The notes: generated by a model from the sequence alone, not told the origin. A stretch of 64,000 bases of DNA from Chrysoperla carnea (GCF_905475395.1 NC_058342.1:62001-126000); one strand, 5' to 3'; positions 24,185 to 38,758 are shown, numbered from the stretch's first letter. Numbers and translations: made by a program.

Positions 24185-25630
24185 AAAAGTATAAAAACAA
24201 ACTATAAAATAAGTGACGGGCGTAGCCAAACAAAAAAAAGGGGGCGACCTAGTCGCTCCCCTGCTATCACTAAAATTTTAAAAGTGCAACCCGATGACGT
24301 CGGAATACAACAAAGCACCGAAGAAGAAGCCAAGAAAATAGAAAAAATAGTTAGTGAAAATAGCGAGAACACAAGTGCAGTGCCTCCAAGAATGGAAAAC
24401 CAAAACAAAAACAATATACAAAACATTTTCAAAAAACAAACAGAAGTGCAAGTGCAAGTGCCCACAAAAAACAGATTTAATCCCCTAACCACTGAAGAAG
24501 GTCAAACAGAGGAAGATGTGGAACAAGAAGGCACAGACCCAAAAGAAATTAATGAAAATGACAAAAACACAGAAAGGACACAAGGAGGTAAGAATAAACC
24601 ACCTCCAATTGTTATACACAGCACTCCAAATAACCATAAGGAGTTCATGGAGCAAATAAAGGAACATGTGAAAAAGGGATTCCATGTGAAATACACGTTC
24701 AAAAAAACGAATCTATTCATCCATGACTCAAATGAATATAAAAACTACGTCAAAATTCTAGACAACGAAAACATGGAGTTCCATACATACACGGAAAGGA
24801 CAGAAAAACACCACGCCTTCGTATTGGTCGGGCTACCAAGAGGAATCGACGAAGAGGAAATTAAGCAAGACATAGAGAAATGCCTCAAAACAAACATTAT
24901 TAAAGTATATCCAATGAGATCCTCCTACAGATCTCTATATCTTGTGATCACCGGACAAAGCACGTCCCTAAAACAACTAACCCAAGAAGTTAAATATGTG
25001 TACAACGTAAAAATTACCTGGGAAAGGCACAGGAACGCCAAACTAATTATCCAGTGTCACAGATGTCAGGCCTGGTCACATGCCACTACGAACTGTAGAA
25101 TGAACCCAAAGTGCCTAAAATGCGCAGGACCTCACTGGAGCCGTGACTGTACAATAAAAGAAAACACGGAAGAAAATAAAAAACTTTTAAAATGTGCAAA
25201 CTGTGAAAATAACCACCCGGCAAACTCTACAGAATGCCGAATTTATATCAACAAAATCGAGCAGATAGAAAGGAGAAGAAAAACAAACACGGTCCCTGTA
25301 AGAAATCAACAAAAATTCGTGACAGCACCACTACCTCCAACAAATCCCTGGGCAATGAGAAACCCATTCACTCAAAATGATAGACCCACCCAAGTGTACG
25401 CTCATGTACACAGCCAAGCACCAACACAAACAACATCCATATCTACTACTACTAACATAAACAATTTGGTAAGTGAGTTTGACACATTAAACAAATTAAT
25501 AGATGTAGAAAGAATGCTAAAATATGTAAAAGACCTAAACCATGACCTTATGAAATGCAAAAACGAATTAGAGAAATTCATGGTTTTCAACAACTTTTGC
25601 ACAAAAAATTTTAGCCAATGTCCGCCGTAA
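24185..25630 (+). CDS. Family A ORF1 (copy 2)
   Basis: Open in the same frame as copy 1, including the AUG-less YKIS and AT-hook-like N terminus (8-A tract before GGGGG). One missense change, EEEANK to EEEAKK. Zinc knuckles intact. Confidence 0.87.
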   Translation, partial: KSIKTNYKISDGRSQTKKRGRPSRSPAITKILKVQPDDVGIQQSTEEEAKKIEKIVSENSENTSAVPPRMENQNKNNIQNIFKKQTEVQVQVPTKNRFNPLTTEEGQTEEDVEQEGTDPKEINENDKNTERTQGGKNKPPPIVIHSTPNNHKEFMEQIKEHVKKGFHVKYTFKKTNLFIHDSNEYKNYVKILDNENMEFHTYTERTEKHHAFVLVGLPRGIDEEEIKQDIEKCLKTNIIKVYPMRSSYRSLYLVITGQSTSLKQLTQEVKYVYNVKITWERHRNAKLIIQCHRCQAWSHATTNCRMNPKCLKCAGPHWSRDCTIKENTEENKKLLKCANCENNHPANSTECRIYINKIEQIERRRKTNTVPVRNQQKFVTAPLPPTNPWAMRNPFTQNDRPTQVYAHVHSQAPTQTTSISTTTNINNLVSEFDTLNKLIDVERMLKYVKDLNHDLMKCKNELEKFMVFNNFCTKNFSQCPP

Positions 25631-28284
25631 AATGTGCGACATGGAATGCTAATGGGCTACGCCAAAACCTTGGTGAACTTAGATCGTTCATCAGAGAACA
25701 AAAGGTGGACATTATGATGATAAATGAAACCAAATTATCAGGAGAACATAAAATAAAAATTAGAAATTTTAATATAATTAGGAAAGATAGAACAACACAA
25801 GGCGGAGGTGTAGCAATAATAATAAAAAATAGCATTCCGTTTCGCACATTTGAAATCAATGGTTCCGTATCCATAGAATGCGTCGGAATCGAACTATTAA
25901 ATAATATAAAAATTATTGCAGTGTATAACACTCCCGCTAACAAGTTCCCCATGGAGGATCTAGCAAAATTGTTCAGGATGGGTAACAAAATATTAGTAAT
26001 AGGTGATCTTAATGCTCGCCATACGGCATGGAAGAATCATGTATCAAACACAAACGGACGAACATTACATAAATTCACTAACGACAACAACATCGTCATC
26101 CAACACACAGACAACCCCACACATTTTCCAACTAACGGAATGACACCCACCTTCATTGATCTTGTGATTAATAAAAATGTTAACAACATCACGCACCCAA
26201 CCTCAATACCAGAGTTATCATCAGACCACAACCCGGTAATATTTAATATTACAAACTTAAATAAAGACAACACCAAACACATTGTCACTTCCTATAAATC
26301 AACCGATTGGGCAGAGTTTAGAAAAAAATTAAATTCAACAATAAAAATCAATAATAAAATAAACAATGCCCAAGAAGTTGATCAGGAAATAGATAACTTC
26401 ACAAAAGGGGTGCAACAAGTCCAAAAAGCTCACAGCCGACGGGTCGTGATAGTTGATAACAGGTATCTCCCTGATGACAACACAAAAAACTTAATCAAAT
26501 ATAAAAATGCGATGAGGAAACTGTACCAAAAAAGATTTATACCAGGCCTCAAAGCAGATATAAACAAAATCACGAAAATGATCAGGAGGAACATTAAAAA
26601 CAAGATCAATGAACAGTGGGAAAAAACACTAACGGACTTACGACCCGGTGACAGAACAATGTGGCGAATAACGAAGACGTTTAAAAAACCGAGACAACAA
26701 ATCCCCACAATCACCACGAACGATAATAATTACATGACGGACAAAGACAAAGCTGACATAATAAGTGAAACTTTAGAGGAGATCCAGACTAACGAACAGA
26801 CTACTCCACTAGAAGAGGACATAAAACGAAGAATACATGAATTCTTTCATACCACACAAACACCACAAAACAACACCAAAATAAAGCTCACAACCCCCCA
26901 AGAAATTAAAAACATAATTAAAACCCTCCCAAATAACAAAGCCCCAGGACAAGACGGGATAGACACCAAAATAATCAAAAACTTTACCACCAAAGCTATA
27001 GTACAACTTCAGTACATAATAAATGCAATCCTGAGGATAGGATACTTCCCTGAGTCCTGGAGAACGGCAATAGTGATCCCAGTACCGAAACCTAACAAGG
27101 ATCATAGTAATCCCAAAAATTACAGACCAATAAGCCTCCTGAGCACGCTGTCCAAGATAGCGGAAAAAGTCATTTTGGAAAGAATAAACAAGATAAGTCA
27201 GTCCAAAAATATAATAATACACGAACAATTCGGATTCAGAAGAGGTCATGGCACTTGCATGCAAGTTGCCAGAATAGCAAGTGACATAATACAAAATTTT
27301 AACAAAAGTAACGTCACGGCCATGGCCCTTCTGGATATTGAGAAAGCCTTTGACACGGTATATATTGATGGACTGATTTACAAACTAATAAATTATGACT
27401 TCCCAAGATGGCTAATAGCACTACTGGACAGTTACCTCAGAGGAAGGGGATTCTATGTAAAAATAAACAACAGCACATCGGAACTCCGACACCCAAAAGC
27501 AGGTGTGCCACAAGGATCGGTACTTGGGCCCATATTGTTCACCTACTTTATTAATGATATCCCAAAATTTGCCAAAACAAAAACTGCGATATACGCGGAT
27601 GACACTGCCGTGTACGCCCACTCCTTTAATGCTCAGGTGGCAACAAAACAACTACAAATACACCTGGATATGATACTGAAGTTTGCCAGGGACTGGAAAA
27701 TCAAAATAAATAACAACAAAACTGAACATATAATTTTTAGCAAAAAATTTACAAATATCAAAATCTACGATCCACTTAAGGTAGACGGCGTAGCCATAGT
27801 CCCTGCCAAGCACAAAGTAAAGTACCTAGGTGTGTACCTTGACAAAACATTATCGTTTGTCCCACATATCAACCACCTGATCAGTAAAGGAAATGGGTGT
27901 ATACGACAACTTTACCCACTCCTGAACAAATACAGCAAACTCAGCACCAAAAATAAAAAAATGTTATACACTGCAATAATAAGACCAACTATAACCTACG
28001 GAGCCCCTGTGTGGAACAGCGTTTCAGACACGACATATCTAAGACTGCAACGTATACAGAACAAATGCCTCCGACTTACACTAAACAAAGATAGATACGC
28101 TAGAATACAAGACATACATAGAGAGACAGACATACCGACAATCAAAGACTATACCAAACATGTAACGCATTCTTTCTACACTAAGTTGATTAAAAACAGC
28201 TACTTAACCAAAAATATGGTGAAGTCAAACTCACTAACCAAAAAACACAAACAAATATATACAAAATATTTAAATAATGTATAA
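25618..28284 (+). CDS. Family A ORF2 (copy 2)
   Basis: 888 residues with the same sequence as copy 1, all endonuclease and YADD residues present. Overlaps ORF1 by 13 nt. Confidence 0.93.
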   Translation: MSAVKCATWNANGLRQNLGELRSFIREQKVDIMMINETKLSGEHKIKIRNFNIIRKDRTTQGGGVAIIIKNSIPFRTFEINGSVSIECVGIELLNNIKIIAVYNTPANKFPMEDLAKLFRMGNKILVIGDLNARHTAWKNHVSNTNGRTLHKFTNDNNIVIQHTDNPTHFPTNGMTPTFIDLVINKNVNNITHPTSIPELSSDHNPVIFNITNLNKDNTKHIVTSYKSTDWAEFRKKLNSTIKINNKINNAQEVDQEIDNFTKGVQQVQKAHSRRVVIVDNRYLPDDNTKNLIKYKNAMRKLYQKRFIPGLKADINKITKMIRRNIKNKINEQWEKTLTDLRPGDRTMWRITKTFKKPRQQIPTITTNDNNYMTDKDKADIISETLEEIQTNEQTTPLEEDIKRRIHEFFHTTQTPQNNTKIKLTTPQEIKNIIKTLPNNKAPGQDGIDTKIIKNFTTKAIVQLQYIINAILRIGYFPESWRTAIVIPVPKPNKDHSNPKNYRPISLLSTLSKIAEKVILERINKISQSKNIIIHEQFGFRRGHGTCMQVARIASDIIQNFNKSNVTAMALLDIEKAFDTVYIDGLIYKLINYDFPRWLIALLDSYLRGRGFYVKINNSTSELRHPKAGVPQGSVLGPILFTYFINDIPKFAKTKTAIYADDTAVYAHSFNAQVATKQLQIHLDMILKFARDWKIKINNNKTEHIIFSKKFTNIKIYDPLKVDGVAIVPAKHKVKYLGVYLDKTLSFVPHINHLISKGNGCIRQLYPLLNKYSKLSTKNKKMLYTAIIRPTITYGAPVWNSVSDTTYLRLQRIQNKCLRLTLNKDRYARIQDIHRETDIPTIKDYTKHVTHSFYTKLIKNSYLTKNMVKSNSLTKKHKQIYTKYLNNV

Positions 28285-28333
28285 CAAAATATTTTACAGT
28301 AAATAATAAAGATAAAATACCCATTCCTTACAA

Positions 28334-28404
28334 GAGCCTGTGGCGTCGTGCCAGCGTTCCCGACTGGCACTCCGAAAGCAGGCGTTCAAGTCCCACGCAA
28401 GGCA
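28334..28404 (+). other. tRNA-like segment (family A copy 2)
   Basis: As in copy 1, but the end reads CACGCAAGGC in place of CACGCATGGC. Confidence 0.55.
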
Positions 28405-28470
28405 TTAAATTTTTTCTTTTTTTCTTTTCTTTTTAAATCTAATTTTACATGCAAAAACACATAGGCAATG

Positions 28471-28534
28471 GGCAATATAAGTTTGCCACAGCTATTGCCT
28501 AAAACATAAAACAGGTTTTTAAAAATTTTCCTGT
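28471..28534 (+). promoter_or_regulatory. Two-hairpin 3' UTR structure (family A copy 2)
   Basis: Both stems as in copy 1. A base change upstream creates a second GGCAAT (GGCAATGGGCAAT) that could compete for the hairpin I partner strand. Confidence 0.6.
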
Positions 28535-28767
28535 AAAGAGCATATCAACAAAAATTAACTTAACATATACCTGCTCAAACAAATAAATTAAATATCATAA
28601 GCATAATTGCGACACAGCAATCTGCATGAAAGAAAAATAAGTTAGGATGAAAGCCTTTTAAGGCTAATAACCTATAATAGTAAATAAAAGTTTTGTAATA
28701 TATGTTATGTATGTAATGTATTGTATTTTTAAATGTTGATTAATAAACTGTTTTTGAATTTGAATTT

Positions 28768-28857
28768 GGTTCTCGTCCGATCACCGAAGTTAAGCAACAT
28801 TGGGCACAGTCAGTACTTGGATGGGTGACCGCTTGGGAACACTGTGTGCGGTTGCCT
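28768..28857 (+). pseudogene. 5S rRNA 3' fragment (unit 3)
   Basis: Nt 30-119 with intact internal promoter and T-run, downstream of the element. Confidence 0.9.
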
Positions 28858-29283
28858 TTTTATATTAAAAATATAAATTATTTTTCTTCTGTTTTTTTTT
28901 TTTACACACCATATATAAATATATGTTATTTATAAATGTAAACCTTTTATATTATTCGTCAACAAATAAATATTATTTTTTGTATAAAATTTTATTGCAT
29001 TTATAACTCATATCATGGTTACTTTAAAGCGAGAAGTTTTTTTAATATTTCAAATGAATATAAAATAATATAAATTTTATGAAATTTATTTATTTTTAGA
29101 AATAGCAATCGCTTATAATTATAACAAAATTTTAATAATGTTTAATTTTATTTCAATAATTTATATATATATTTTTTAATAAAAATAATATACTCTTATT
29201 TAATAATATATGTTGGTCCTATATATAGGACCGAAAATATTTCTTATTTGTTTTTTTTTTTTTTAAATTGTCATTTAAAACGC

Positions 29284-29712
<429 letters not shown>

Positions 29713-30007
29713 TTACAAAAAAACACACAATTTTAAAAATTATATTCGACAATTTGATACTACAAAGTCAAATGTTTAAATGCGAAATAAATGTGTTGTA
29801 TTTATATTTATATGAAATTTCAAAATTTTTGTTGTTATATCCTATTGGATAGCTATCAGAGTATGGACTAATCAAATTGTATAGGCGTGGCTTAAAAAAT
29901 CTTTAATGCTTTATATAAAAAGGCACAATTGTACCGGCGCTCACATACATTACAATACTTGTGAGGTTAACACACGTGTTATCCGTTCGTTAAAATATTG
30001 TAAATAA

Positions 30008-30331
<324 letters not shown>

Positions 30332-31192
30332 GAAAATATAATAATTTACTTAAAATATTTAGTAAATTTATTAAAGAATATTTAATACATCCGATAAATT
30401 TAAACAGGCTTTCCTTTTTGGGAAGCCACTAATTTTATTTATATAAGAGTAAATAAATTTGTTAATAAATATAACATATTATATAATTTGTTTACAACAA
30501 ATTATTTTGTTTATAACATACATTACCAAATATTTTTTTTTTTTTTTTTTTTTGTAATATATCTGCAATAATAAATTATAATTTGTATATTATCTATTTT
30601 ATTTTACAATAACTTATTGAATTTTTGAAAAAATTTTATTATAAATTAATATACTATTATATTTTTTATATATACAAGTTAAGAGTAACAAGTATCGATA
30701 GGAGATTATCGAATTTATAACTAATAAAACATTTCGCCTTAATCAAAGAAAATAAATATTTTGCTATACCATTTGTTATACTTTCAATAAATAATTTATT
30801 ATTAAATTTTTATTATTTCATTTATTTTTTAAAATTATTAAAAATATTTTTCTAATAATTATAAGCGTACATAAACAAGTAGTAAATGTAAAATGAAAAT
30901 AATAAAGGTAATGTAATGCATTTGCATTACACTGATTTACGATATATATTACGATATCCTTTATTATATTTAAAATTAATAATATTGATATACTAATAAT
31001 AGATATATTCAAGCTATTAATATATAAAATTTTATATTAAATATGATATTAATAATTGTTTATTTTATTTTTTTGTATATATAAAAATAATTTACTCTTA
31101 TTTAAAAAATTTGATGGCTCTCTTAAAAAGAGAGCCGTTTTTATATGTTGATGTATTTTTATGTTATCAATTAAATAATATTTTCGATTTAT

Positions 31193-31564
31193 TTATTTTG
31201 AACTTGTATATTTTGTAACAGCTTTAGTACCTTCACTAACAGCGTGCTTTGCCAATTCACCAGGTAATAATAATCGAACTGCGGTTTGAATTTCCCGACT
31301 TGTGATTGTTGAACGTTTATTATAATGTGCTAAACGTGATGCTTCAGCAGCAATACGTTCAAAAATATCATTAACAAAACTGTTCATGATACTCATAGCT
31401 TTACTAGAGATACCAGTATCAGGATGCACTTGTTTTAATACTTTGTAAATGTAAATTGCATATGATTCCTTGCGCTTCCTCTTCTTTTTCTTATCACTCT
31501 TTGATATATTTTTTTGAGCTTTGCCAGCTTTTTTTTCTGCTTTTCCACTTGTTTTTGGTGGCAT
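31193..31564 (-). CDS. H2B: Histone H2B (unit 4), A10E
   Basis: Full length with one private change in the N tail, Ala10 to Glu (SGKAEKKAG), which puts an acidic residue among the acetylatable lysines. The histone fold is unchanged. 3' hairpin 31116-31136, AAGAGTA box 31093-31099. Confidence 0.97.
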   Translation of the reverse strand: MPPKTSGKAEKKAGKAQKNISKSDKKKKRKRKESYAIYIYKVLKQVHPDTGISSKAMSIMNSFVNDIFERIAAEASRLAHYNKRSTITSREIQTAVRLLLPGELAKHAVSEGTKAVTKYTSSK

Positions 31565-31876
31565 TGTTACAAACAATTAATATACACAGATAGTTACAGA
31601 ACACCAGTCAGTATATGTATGAGCGTGTCGTGTATACAACTAGCGTATTATATACGCGAAGATGGATATAACAATAAAAATGAATACTACTCTCTGATTG
31701 GCTGAAAATAATACTATAAGGTGATTGGTTTATTTTTAAAGTTTTATATTTTATAAATATTATAAATTAAAATACCCAAATAACATTTTAAACATTTATG
31801 TTACAATCCCCGTAACGTACACATCTGTGTGATTATATTTACAAAAAAAAATATTAATTAAATAAATTTATTCGCT

Positions 31877-32251
31877 ATGTCTGGACGAGGTAAAGGTGGT
31901 AAAGTAAAGGGAAAGGCAAAGTCAAGATCAAGCCGAGCAGGATTACAATTTCCTGTTGGAAGAATTCACAGATTATTACGAAAAGGAAATTATGCTGAAC
32001 GAGTAGGTGCTGGTGCCCCAGTATATTTGGCTGCTGTTATGGAATATTTGGCTGCAGAAGTTCTCGAGTTAGCTGGTAATGCTGCCCGTGATAACAAAAA
32101 AACACGTATCATTCCACGTCATTTACAATTGGCAATTCGTAATGATGAAGAATTAAATAAATTATTATCTGGTGTAACAATTGCTCAAGGTGGTGTATTA
32201 CCAAACATTCAAGCAGTGTTATTACCAAAGAAAACTGAAAAGAAAGCATAA
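31877..32251 (+). CDS. H2A: Histone H2A (unit 4)
   Basis: Protein identical to unit 1. 3' hairpin 32299-32317, AAGAGTA box 32335-32341. The poly-T tract after it is broken by a C. Confidence 0.98.
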   Translation: MSGRGKGGKVKGKAKSRSSRAGLQFPVGRIHRLLRKGNYAERVGAGAPVYLAAVMEYLAAEVLELAGNAARDNKKTRIIPRHLQLAIRNDEELNKLLSGVTIAQGGVLPNIQAVLLPKKTEKKA

Positions 32252-32587
32252 ATTAAAAACATTGCATTAATTTTTATAATAATAATACATCGATCATAGG
32301 CCTTTTAATAAAAGGCCACAAATTTATTTAAAATAAGAGTAAAAATTATTTTTATAAATAATATATTATAATATTTTTTTAAAGAATCAATTTAAATAAT
32401 TATAAATTAATGATTCTTTTTTTTTTTTCTTTTTTTATATGTTATTATGGAAATAATTCATCATATTATGATGACATTTAGGTAACATATTATAAGAATA
32501 TTCATAAAATATTATCAAAATAATATTGTATTATGATGATATTTAGACAAAATATTATAAGAATATACACAAAATATTATCAAAATA

Positions 32588-32668
32588 ATATCATTAGATA
32601 ACAAAACTGTTCATGATACTCATACCTTTACTAGAGATAAAAGTATCAGGATGCACTTGTATTAATAC
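32588..32668 (-). pseudogene. H2B gene relic (unit 4)
   Basis: Same H2B-derived segment as in unit 1. Confidence 0.85.
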
Positions 32669-34135
32669 ATATTATCACAACATCACAAAATATTTTTTAA
32701 AAGGAAAAATTTTTTTAAAATTATTATAAAATTTGATTGAATTAAATTTCAATTTATTTTTTTAATAATTAAAGAAAAAAAAGAAAAAAAAAGCATATAA
32801 ACTTTCTATTGAAAATGTTATTTTAAACTAGATGGCCAAGTGAACTTCGTTACACAAACAATATATGACGTATTCGTTATTTAAATAATCAGTATCCTTT
32901 GATATTATATCAATACGTTACTCTCTTCTTTTGATACATATTAATAAAATTTCAATTTATAAGATTTTATGTCAATTATATAAATAATATTATAAATTTT
33001 CTAAATACATAAGTTAATTAACAAAAAATTTGAATAACAAGATAAATTTATATATGATGTTTTAATACTCGATACTATAATATATCGCATCCGTTACCAA
33101 TTATTCGGTATCCTTTGATTTATACACAGAATGAACTAAAAATATATATCAAATTTATTTTATTTATTTATATATTTAATATTATTATTATTATTTTATA
33201 TTACAAAGTTTCTTAACGAAGCTTACAATGATTTCTCATATCGTACTTAACAAAATTATTTAGATCATATAAAATTTAAATTGTTAAAAAATTTGTATAT
33301 TTATTATTATTATTTATTTTTATTAAAATTACATAACATAAAATTAATAATATTTTAATAATTATATAAATTAATTCTTATTTAAAATAATCTTATATTA
33401 ATCTCAACAAATACTCTAATAATATATTTTGTCATAAATTTTTTTATATTTAAAATAAATATTATAATATATAAATACTTATATCAGTATAAAATTTCTT
33501 TATATAATTATGAAAAAATTAATTTAATAGTTAATTATTGATATTAATGCATAAATAAAAGTATTTTCTAATGAAATATATTTTGTCAATGTTCGATTAA
33601 CACATTTCATAATAATACGTTTTCATTATTGACAAAAAAAGTTTTTCTAAAAATGAAATCTTATACTATAATATATATATTTATATATTAAATTTTTTAA
33701 TTATTTATATACTAATAATTTATAATAAATCGATATTAAATAAAAAATAAAAATATATACTTTTTAAGTTTACCTTAAAAATATTATTGTTTTGTATGAT
33801 TGAAATAATTAATATTAAACTATGTTTATTAATAATTGTTAATAAAAAAATTAAATATATTTTAATTTATAAAATAAATATTATTATTAAATTTATAATT
33901 TATTATTTTATATATTATAGAAATTGAAAAAATAAATCATGTTTACTACGACAGTAAATTAGAAATACTATTTAATTTTTATGTGTTTTCTACATGGTAC
34001 TTTGACTTACATAGGGACTTATATTATTGTGAATAATGATATAATTGAAAACCTTTATTTTTTATTTGATAGAATTATTATATTTTATCATTTAAATATT
34101 TATAATAAATACATTATTTTTATAAAGTAAAAAAT

Positions 34136-34846
34136 ATGGCCGAAGAAAATTCTACAGCTGTTGCAGCAACTGCGGTTACTGCTGCTTCTACAACACCAAC
34201 AAAAAAAGCAACAGCTTCTGGTGCTAAACGTACAAAACAACATTCAAAACCAACACATCCACGTACATCAGAAATGGTTGTTAACGCAATTAAAAATATA
34301 AAAGAACGTGGTGGTTCATCATTACAAGCAATTAAAAAATATTTAGCTGCAAATTATAAAGTGGATTCAGATAAAATTTCACCATTTATTAAAAAATATT
34401 TAAAAGCTGCTGTAACTGAGGGAGCCTTGGTACAAACTAAAGGTAAAGGTGCATCTGGTTCATTCAAATTGGCTGCTTCCGCTTCATCTAATTCTTCAGC
34501 TAAATCAAAAGTTTCCAAAAAAGAAAGTGGAGCAAAAGGTTCAGCAAAGAGTGCTAAAAGTAAACGGGCACCAAAAGAAAAGAAAGCCACAACTACATCA
34601 TTGGCAGCCAAAAAGCCTAAAGCAAAAAAAGCGACTCCATCATCATCAACTGCTGCTAAAAAAGTTACTGCAAAATCATCAGCGGCATCAAAAAAAGCAC
34701 CAGTTAAAGCAAAACCAGCAAAAAGTACAAAATCCGCTGCCAAAAGTAGCCCTGCTCGTAAACCGAAAGCACCAAAAGCTAAGAAAGCTTCTGTTGCCAA
34801 ATCATCTCCTACAAAAATTAAAAAAGCAGCACCAAAAAAGAAATGA
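34136..34846 (+). CDS. H1: Linker histone H1 (unit 4), L55I
   Basis: 236 residues with a conservative L55I change in the globular domain (KNIKERGG). 3' hairpin 34910-34925, AAGAGTA box 34943-34949. Confidence 0.97.
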   Translation: MAEENSTAVAATAVTAASTTPTKKATASGAKRTKQHSKPTHPRTSEMVVNAIKNIKERGGSSLQAIKKYLAANYKVDSDKISPFIKKYLKAAVTEGALVQTKGKGASGSFKLAASASSNSSAKSKVSKKESGAKGSAKSAKSKRAPKEKKATTTSLAAKKPKAKKATPSSSTAAKKVTAKSSAASKKAPVKAKPAKSTKSAAKSSPARKPKAPKAKKASVAKSSPTKIKKAAPKKK

Positions 34847-34991
34847 TCTGTTACTTTAATAATATATTGAAATATTTCATTATTTTTGCTAAAAAATGAA
34901 AATAACATAGGCCTTAATACAGGCCACAAATTAATATTTGATAAGAGTAAATTATTTTTTGTATAAATATTTTATAAAATAATAGTTTAGA

Positions 34992-35052
34992 AACATTTGC
35001 CACAGTCAGTACCACGGATGGGTGGCCACTTGAGAATACTGTGTGCGGTTGC
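34992..35052 (+). pseudogene. 5S rRNA 3'-half relic (unit 4)
   Basis: Same relic as in unit 1. Confidence 0.8.
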
Positions 35053-35189
35053 ATTTTTATTTAAAATATATGGTATAATAAATAAGTATATATTTAAATT
35101 GATTACTTCATTGAAAATTTTAATAATATACTTTAATATTAATGATATTTATGAAAAATATATATTTGTAAAAATTTTCATTTATTACT

Positions 35190-35229
35190 GGCAACAGCCA
35201 TACCACGTTGAAAACACCGGTTCTCGTCC
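35190..35229 (+). pseudogene. 5S rRNA 5' fragment (unit 4)
   Basis: Nt 1-40 of 5S, cut by the truncated element. Confidence 0.9.
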
Positions 35230-35311
35230 AAAAAGTTTTGTAATATATGTTATGTATGTAATGTATTGTATTTTTAAATGTTGATTAATAAACTGTTTTT
35301 GATTTGAATTT
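35230..35311 (+). mobile_element. 5'-truncated family A element (82 bp) in 5S
   Basis: The 82 bp matches the extreme 3' end of family A (AAAAGTTTTGTAATATATG on, ending GAATTT) and lies between perfect GGTTCTCGTCC duplications (35219-35229 and 35312-35322). The tail reads GATTTGAATTT, not GAATTTGAATTT. A 5' truncation with its own target duplication is the mark of an independent, aborted target-primed reverse transcription event at the same base. Confidence 0.92.
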
Positions 35312-35401
35312 GGTTCTCGTCCGATCACCGAAGTTAAGCAACATTGGGCACAGTCAGTACTTGGATGGGTGACCGCTTGGGAACACTGTGTGCGGTTGCC
35401 T
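35312..35401 (+). pseudogene. 5S rRNA 3' fragment (unit 4)
   Basis: Nt 30-119 with internal promoter intact. Because only 82 bp separate it from the 5' fragment, a read-through or chimeric 5S transcript here would be short and easy to detect. Confidence 0.9.
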
Positions 35402-35762
35402 TTTTATATTAAAAATATAAATTATTTTTCTTCTGTTTTTTTTTTTTACACACCATATATAAATATATGTTATTTATAAATGTAAACCTTTTATATTATT
35501 CGTCAACAAATAAATATTATTTTTTGTATAAAATTTTATTGCATTTATAACTCATATCATGGTTACTTTAAAGCGAGAAGTTTTTTTAATATTTCAAATG
35601 AATATAAAATAATATAAATTTTATGAAATTTATTTATTTTTAGAAATAGCAATCGCTTATAATTATAACAAAATTTTAATAATGTTTAATTTTATTTCAA
35701 TAATTTATATATATATTTTTTAATAAAAATAATATACTCTTATTTAATAATATATGTTGGTC

Positions 35763-36218
<456 letters not shown>

Positions 36219-36513
36219 TTACAAAAAAACACACAATTTTAAAAATTATATTCGACAATTTGATACTACAAAGTCAAATGTTTAAATGCGAAATAAATGT
36301 GTTGTATTTATATTTATATGAAATTTCAAAATTTTTGTTGTTATATCCTATTGGATAGCTATCAGAGTATGGACTAATCAAATTGTATAGGCGTGGCTTA
36401 AAAAATCTTTAATGCTTTATATAAAAAGGCACAATTGTACCGGCGCTCACATACATTACAATACTTGTGAGGTTAACACACGTGTTATCCGTTCGTTAAA
36501 ATATTGTAAATAA

Positions 36514-36837
<324 letters not shown>

Positions 36838-37699
36838 GAAAATATAATAATTTACTTAAAATATTTAGTAAATTTATTAAAGAATATTTAATACATCCGA
36901 TAAATTTAAACAGGCTTTCCTTTTTGGGAAGCCACTAATTTTATTTATATAAGAGTAAATAAATTTGTTAATAAATATAACATATTATATAATTTGTTTA
37001 CAACAAATTATTTTGTTTATAACATACATTACCAAATATTTTTTTTTTTTTTTTTTTTTTGTAATATATCTGCAATAATAAATTATAATTTGTATATTAT
37101 CTATTTTATTTTACAATAACTTATTGAATTTTTGAAAAAATTTTATTATAAATTAATATACTATTATATTTTTTATATATACAAGTTAAGAGTAACAAGT
37201 ATCGATAGGAGATTATCGAATTTATAACTAATAAAACATTTCGCCTTAATCAAAGAAAATAAATATTTTGCTATACCATTTGTTATACTTTCAATAAATA
37301 ATTTATTATTAAATTTTTATTATTTCATTTATTTTTTAAAATTATTAAAAATATTTTTCTAATAATTATAAGCGTACATAAACAAGTAGTAAATGTAAAA
37401 TGAAAATAATAAAGGTAATGTAATGCATTTGCATTACACTGATTTACGATATATATTCCGATATCCTTTATTATATTTAAAATTAATAATATTGATATAC
37501 TAATAATAGATATATTCAAGCTATTAATATATAAAATTTTATATTAAATATGATATTAATAATTGTTTATTTTATTTTTTTGTATATATAAAAATAATTT
37601 ACTCTTATTTAAAAAATTTGATGGCTCTCTTAAAAAGAGAGCCATTTTTATATGTTGATGTATTTTTATGTTATCAATTAAATAATATTTTCGATTTAT

Positions 37700-38071
37700 T
37701 TATTTTGAACTTGTATATTTTGTAACAGCTTTAGTACCTTCACTAACAGCGTGCTTTGCCAATTCACCAGGTAATAATAATCGAACTGCGGTTTGAATTT
37801 CCCGACTTGTGATTGTTGAACGTTTATTATAATGTGCTAAACGTGATGCTTCAGCAGCAATACGTTCAAAAATATCATTAACAAAACTGTTCATGATACT
37901 CATAGCTTTACTAGAGATACCAGTATCAGGATGCACTTGTTTTAATACTTTGTAAATGTAAATTGCATATGATTCCTTGCGCTTCCTCTTCTTTTTCTTA
38001 TCACTCTTTGATATATTTTTTTGAGCTTTGCCAGCTTTTTTTGCTGCTTTTCCACTTGTTTTTGGTGGCAT
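37700..38071 (-). CDS. H2B: Histone H2B (unit 5)
   Basis: Protein identical to unit 1. 3' hairpin 37623-37643, with the base just 5' of the stem changed (G to A on the plus strand, 37644); AAGAGTA box 37600-37606. Confidence 0.98.
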   Translation of the reverse strand: MPPKTSGKAAKKAGKAQKNISKSDKKKKRKRKESYAIYIYKVLKQVHPDTGISSKAMSIMNSFVNDIFERIAAEASRLAHYNKRSTITSREIQTAVRLLLPGELAKHAVSEGTKAVTKYTSSK

Positions 38072-38383
38072 TGTTACAAACAATTAATATACACAGATAG
38101 TTACAGAACACCAGTCAGTATATGTATGAGCGTGTCGTGTATACAACTAGCGTATTATATACGCGAAGATGGATATAACAATAAAAATGAATACTACTCT
38201 CTGATTGGCTAAAAATAATACTATAAGGTGATTGGTTTATTTTTAAAGTTTTATATTTTATAAATATTATAAATTAAAATACCCAAATAACATTTTAAAC
38301 ATTTATGTTACAATCCCCGTAACGTACACATCTGTGTGATTATATTTACAAAAAAAAATATTAATTAAATAAATTTATTCGCT

Positions 38384-38758
38384 ATGTCTGGACGAGGTAA
38401 AGGTGGTAAAGTAAAGGGAAAGGCAAAGTCAAGATCAAGCCGAGCAGGATTACAATTTCCTGTTGGAAGAATTCACAGATTATTACGAAAAGGAAATTAT
38501 GCTGAACGAGTAGGTGCTGGTGCCCCAGTATATTTGGCTGCTGTTATGGAATATTTGGCTGCAGAAGTTCTCGAGTTAGCTGGTAATGCTGCCCGTGATA
38601 ACAAAAAAACACGTATCATTCCACGTCATTTACAATTGGCAATTCGTAATGATGAAGAATTAAATAAATTATTATCTGGTGTAACAATTGCTCAAGGTGG
38701 TGTATTACCAAACATTCAAGCAGTGTTATTACCAAAGAAAACTGAAAAGAAAGCATAA
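38384..38758 (+). CDS. H2A: Histone H2A (unit 5)
   Basis: Protein identical to unit 1. 3' hairpin 38806-38824, AAGAGTA box 38842-38848. Confidence 0.98.
   Translation: MSGRGKGGKVKGKAKSRSSRAGLQFPVGRIHRLLRKGNYAERVGAGAPVYLAAVMEYLAAEVLELAGNAARDNKKTRIIPRHLQLAIRNDEELNKLLSGVTIAQGGVLPNIQAVLLPKKTEKKA

Larger units (their letters stand above)
24061..28767 (+). mobile_element. Full-length 5S-inserted Jockey-like retrotransposon, family A copy 2
   Basis: 4707 bp, target duplications at 24050-24060 and 28768-28778. Almost identical to copy 1, with the same 5' junction and tail. It differs in ORF1 (Asn to Lys, AAGAAA for AACAAA near 24333), and in the 3' UTR, where it shares CAAGGC and ATAGGCAATG variants with the unit 5 copy rather than copy 1. 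Confidence 0.93.
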
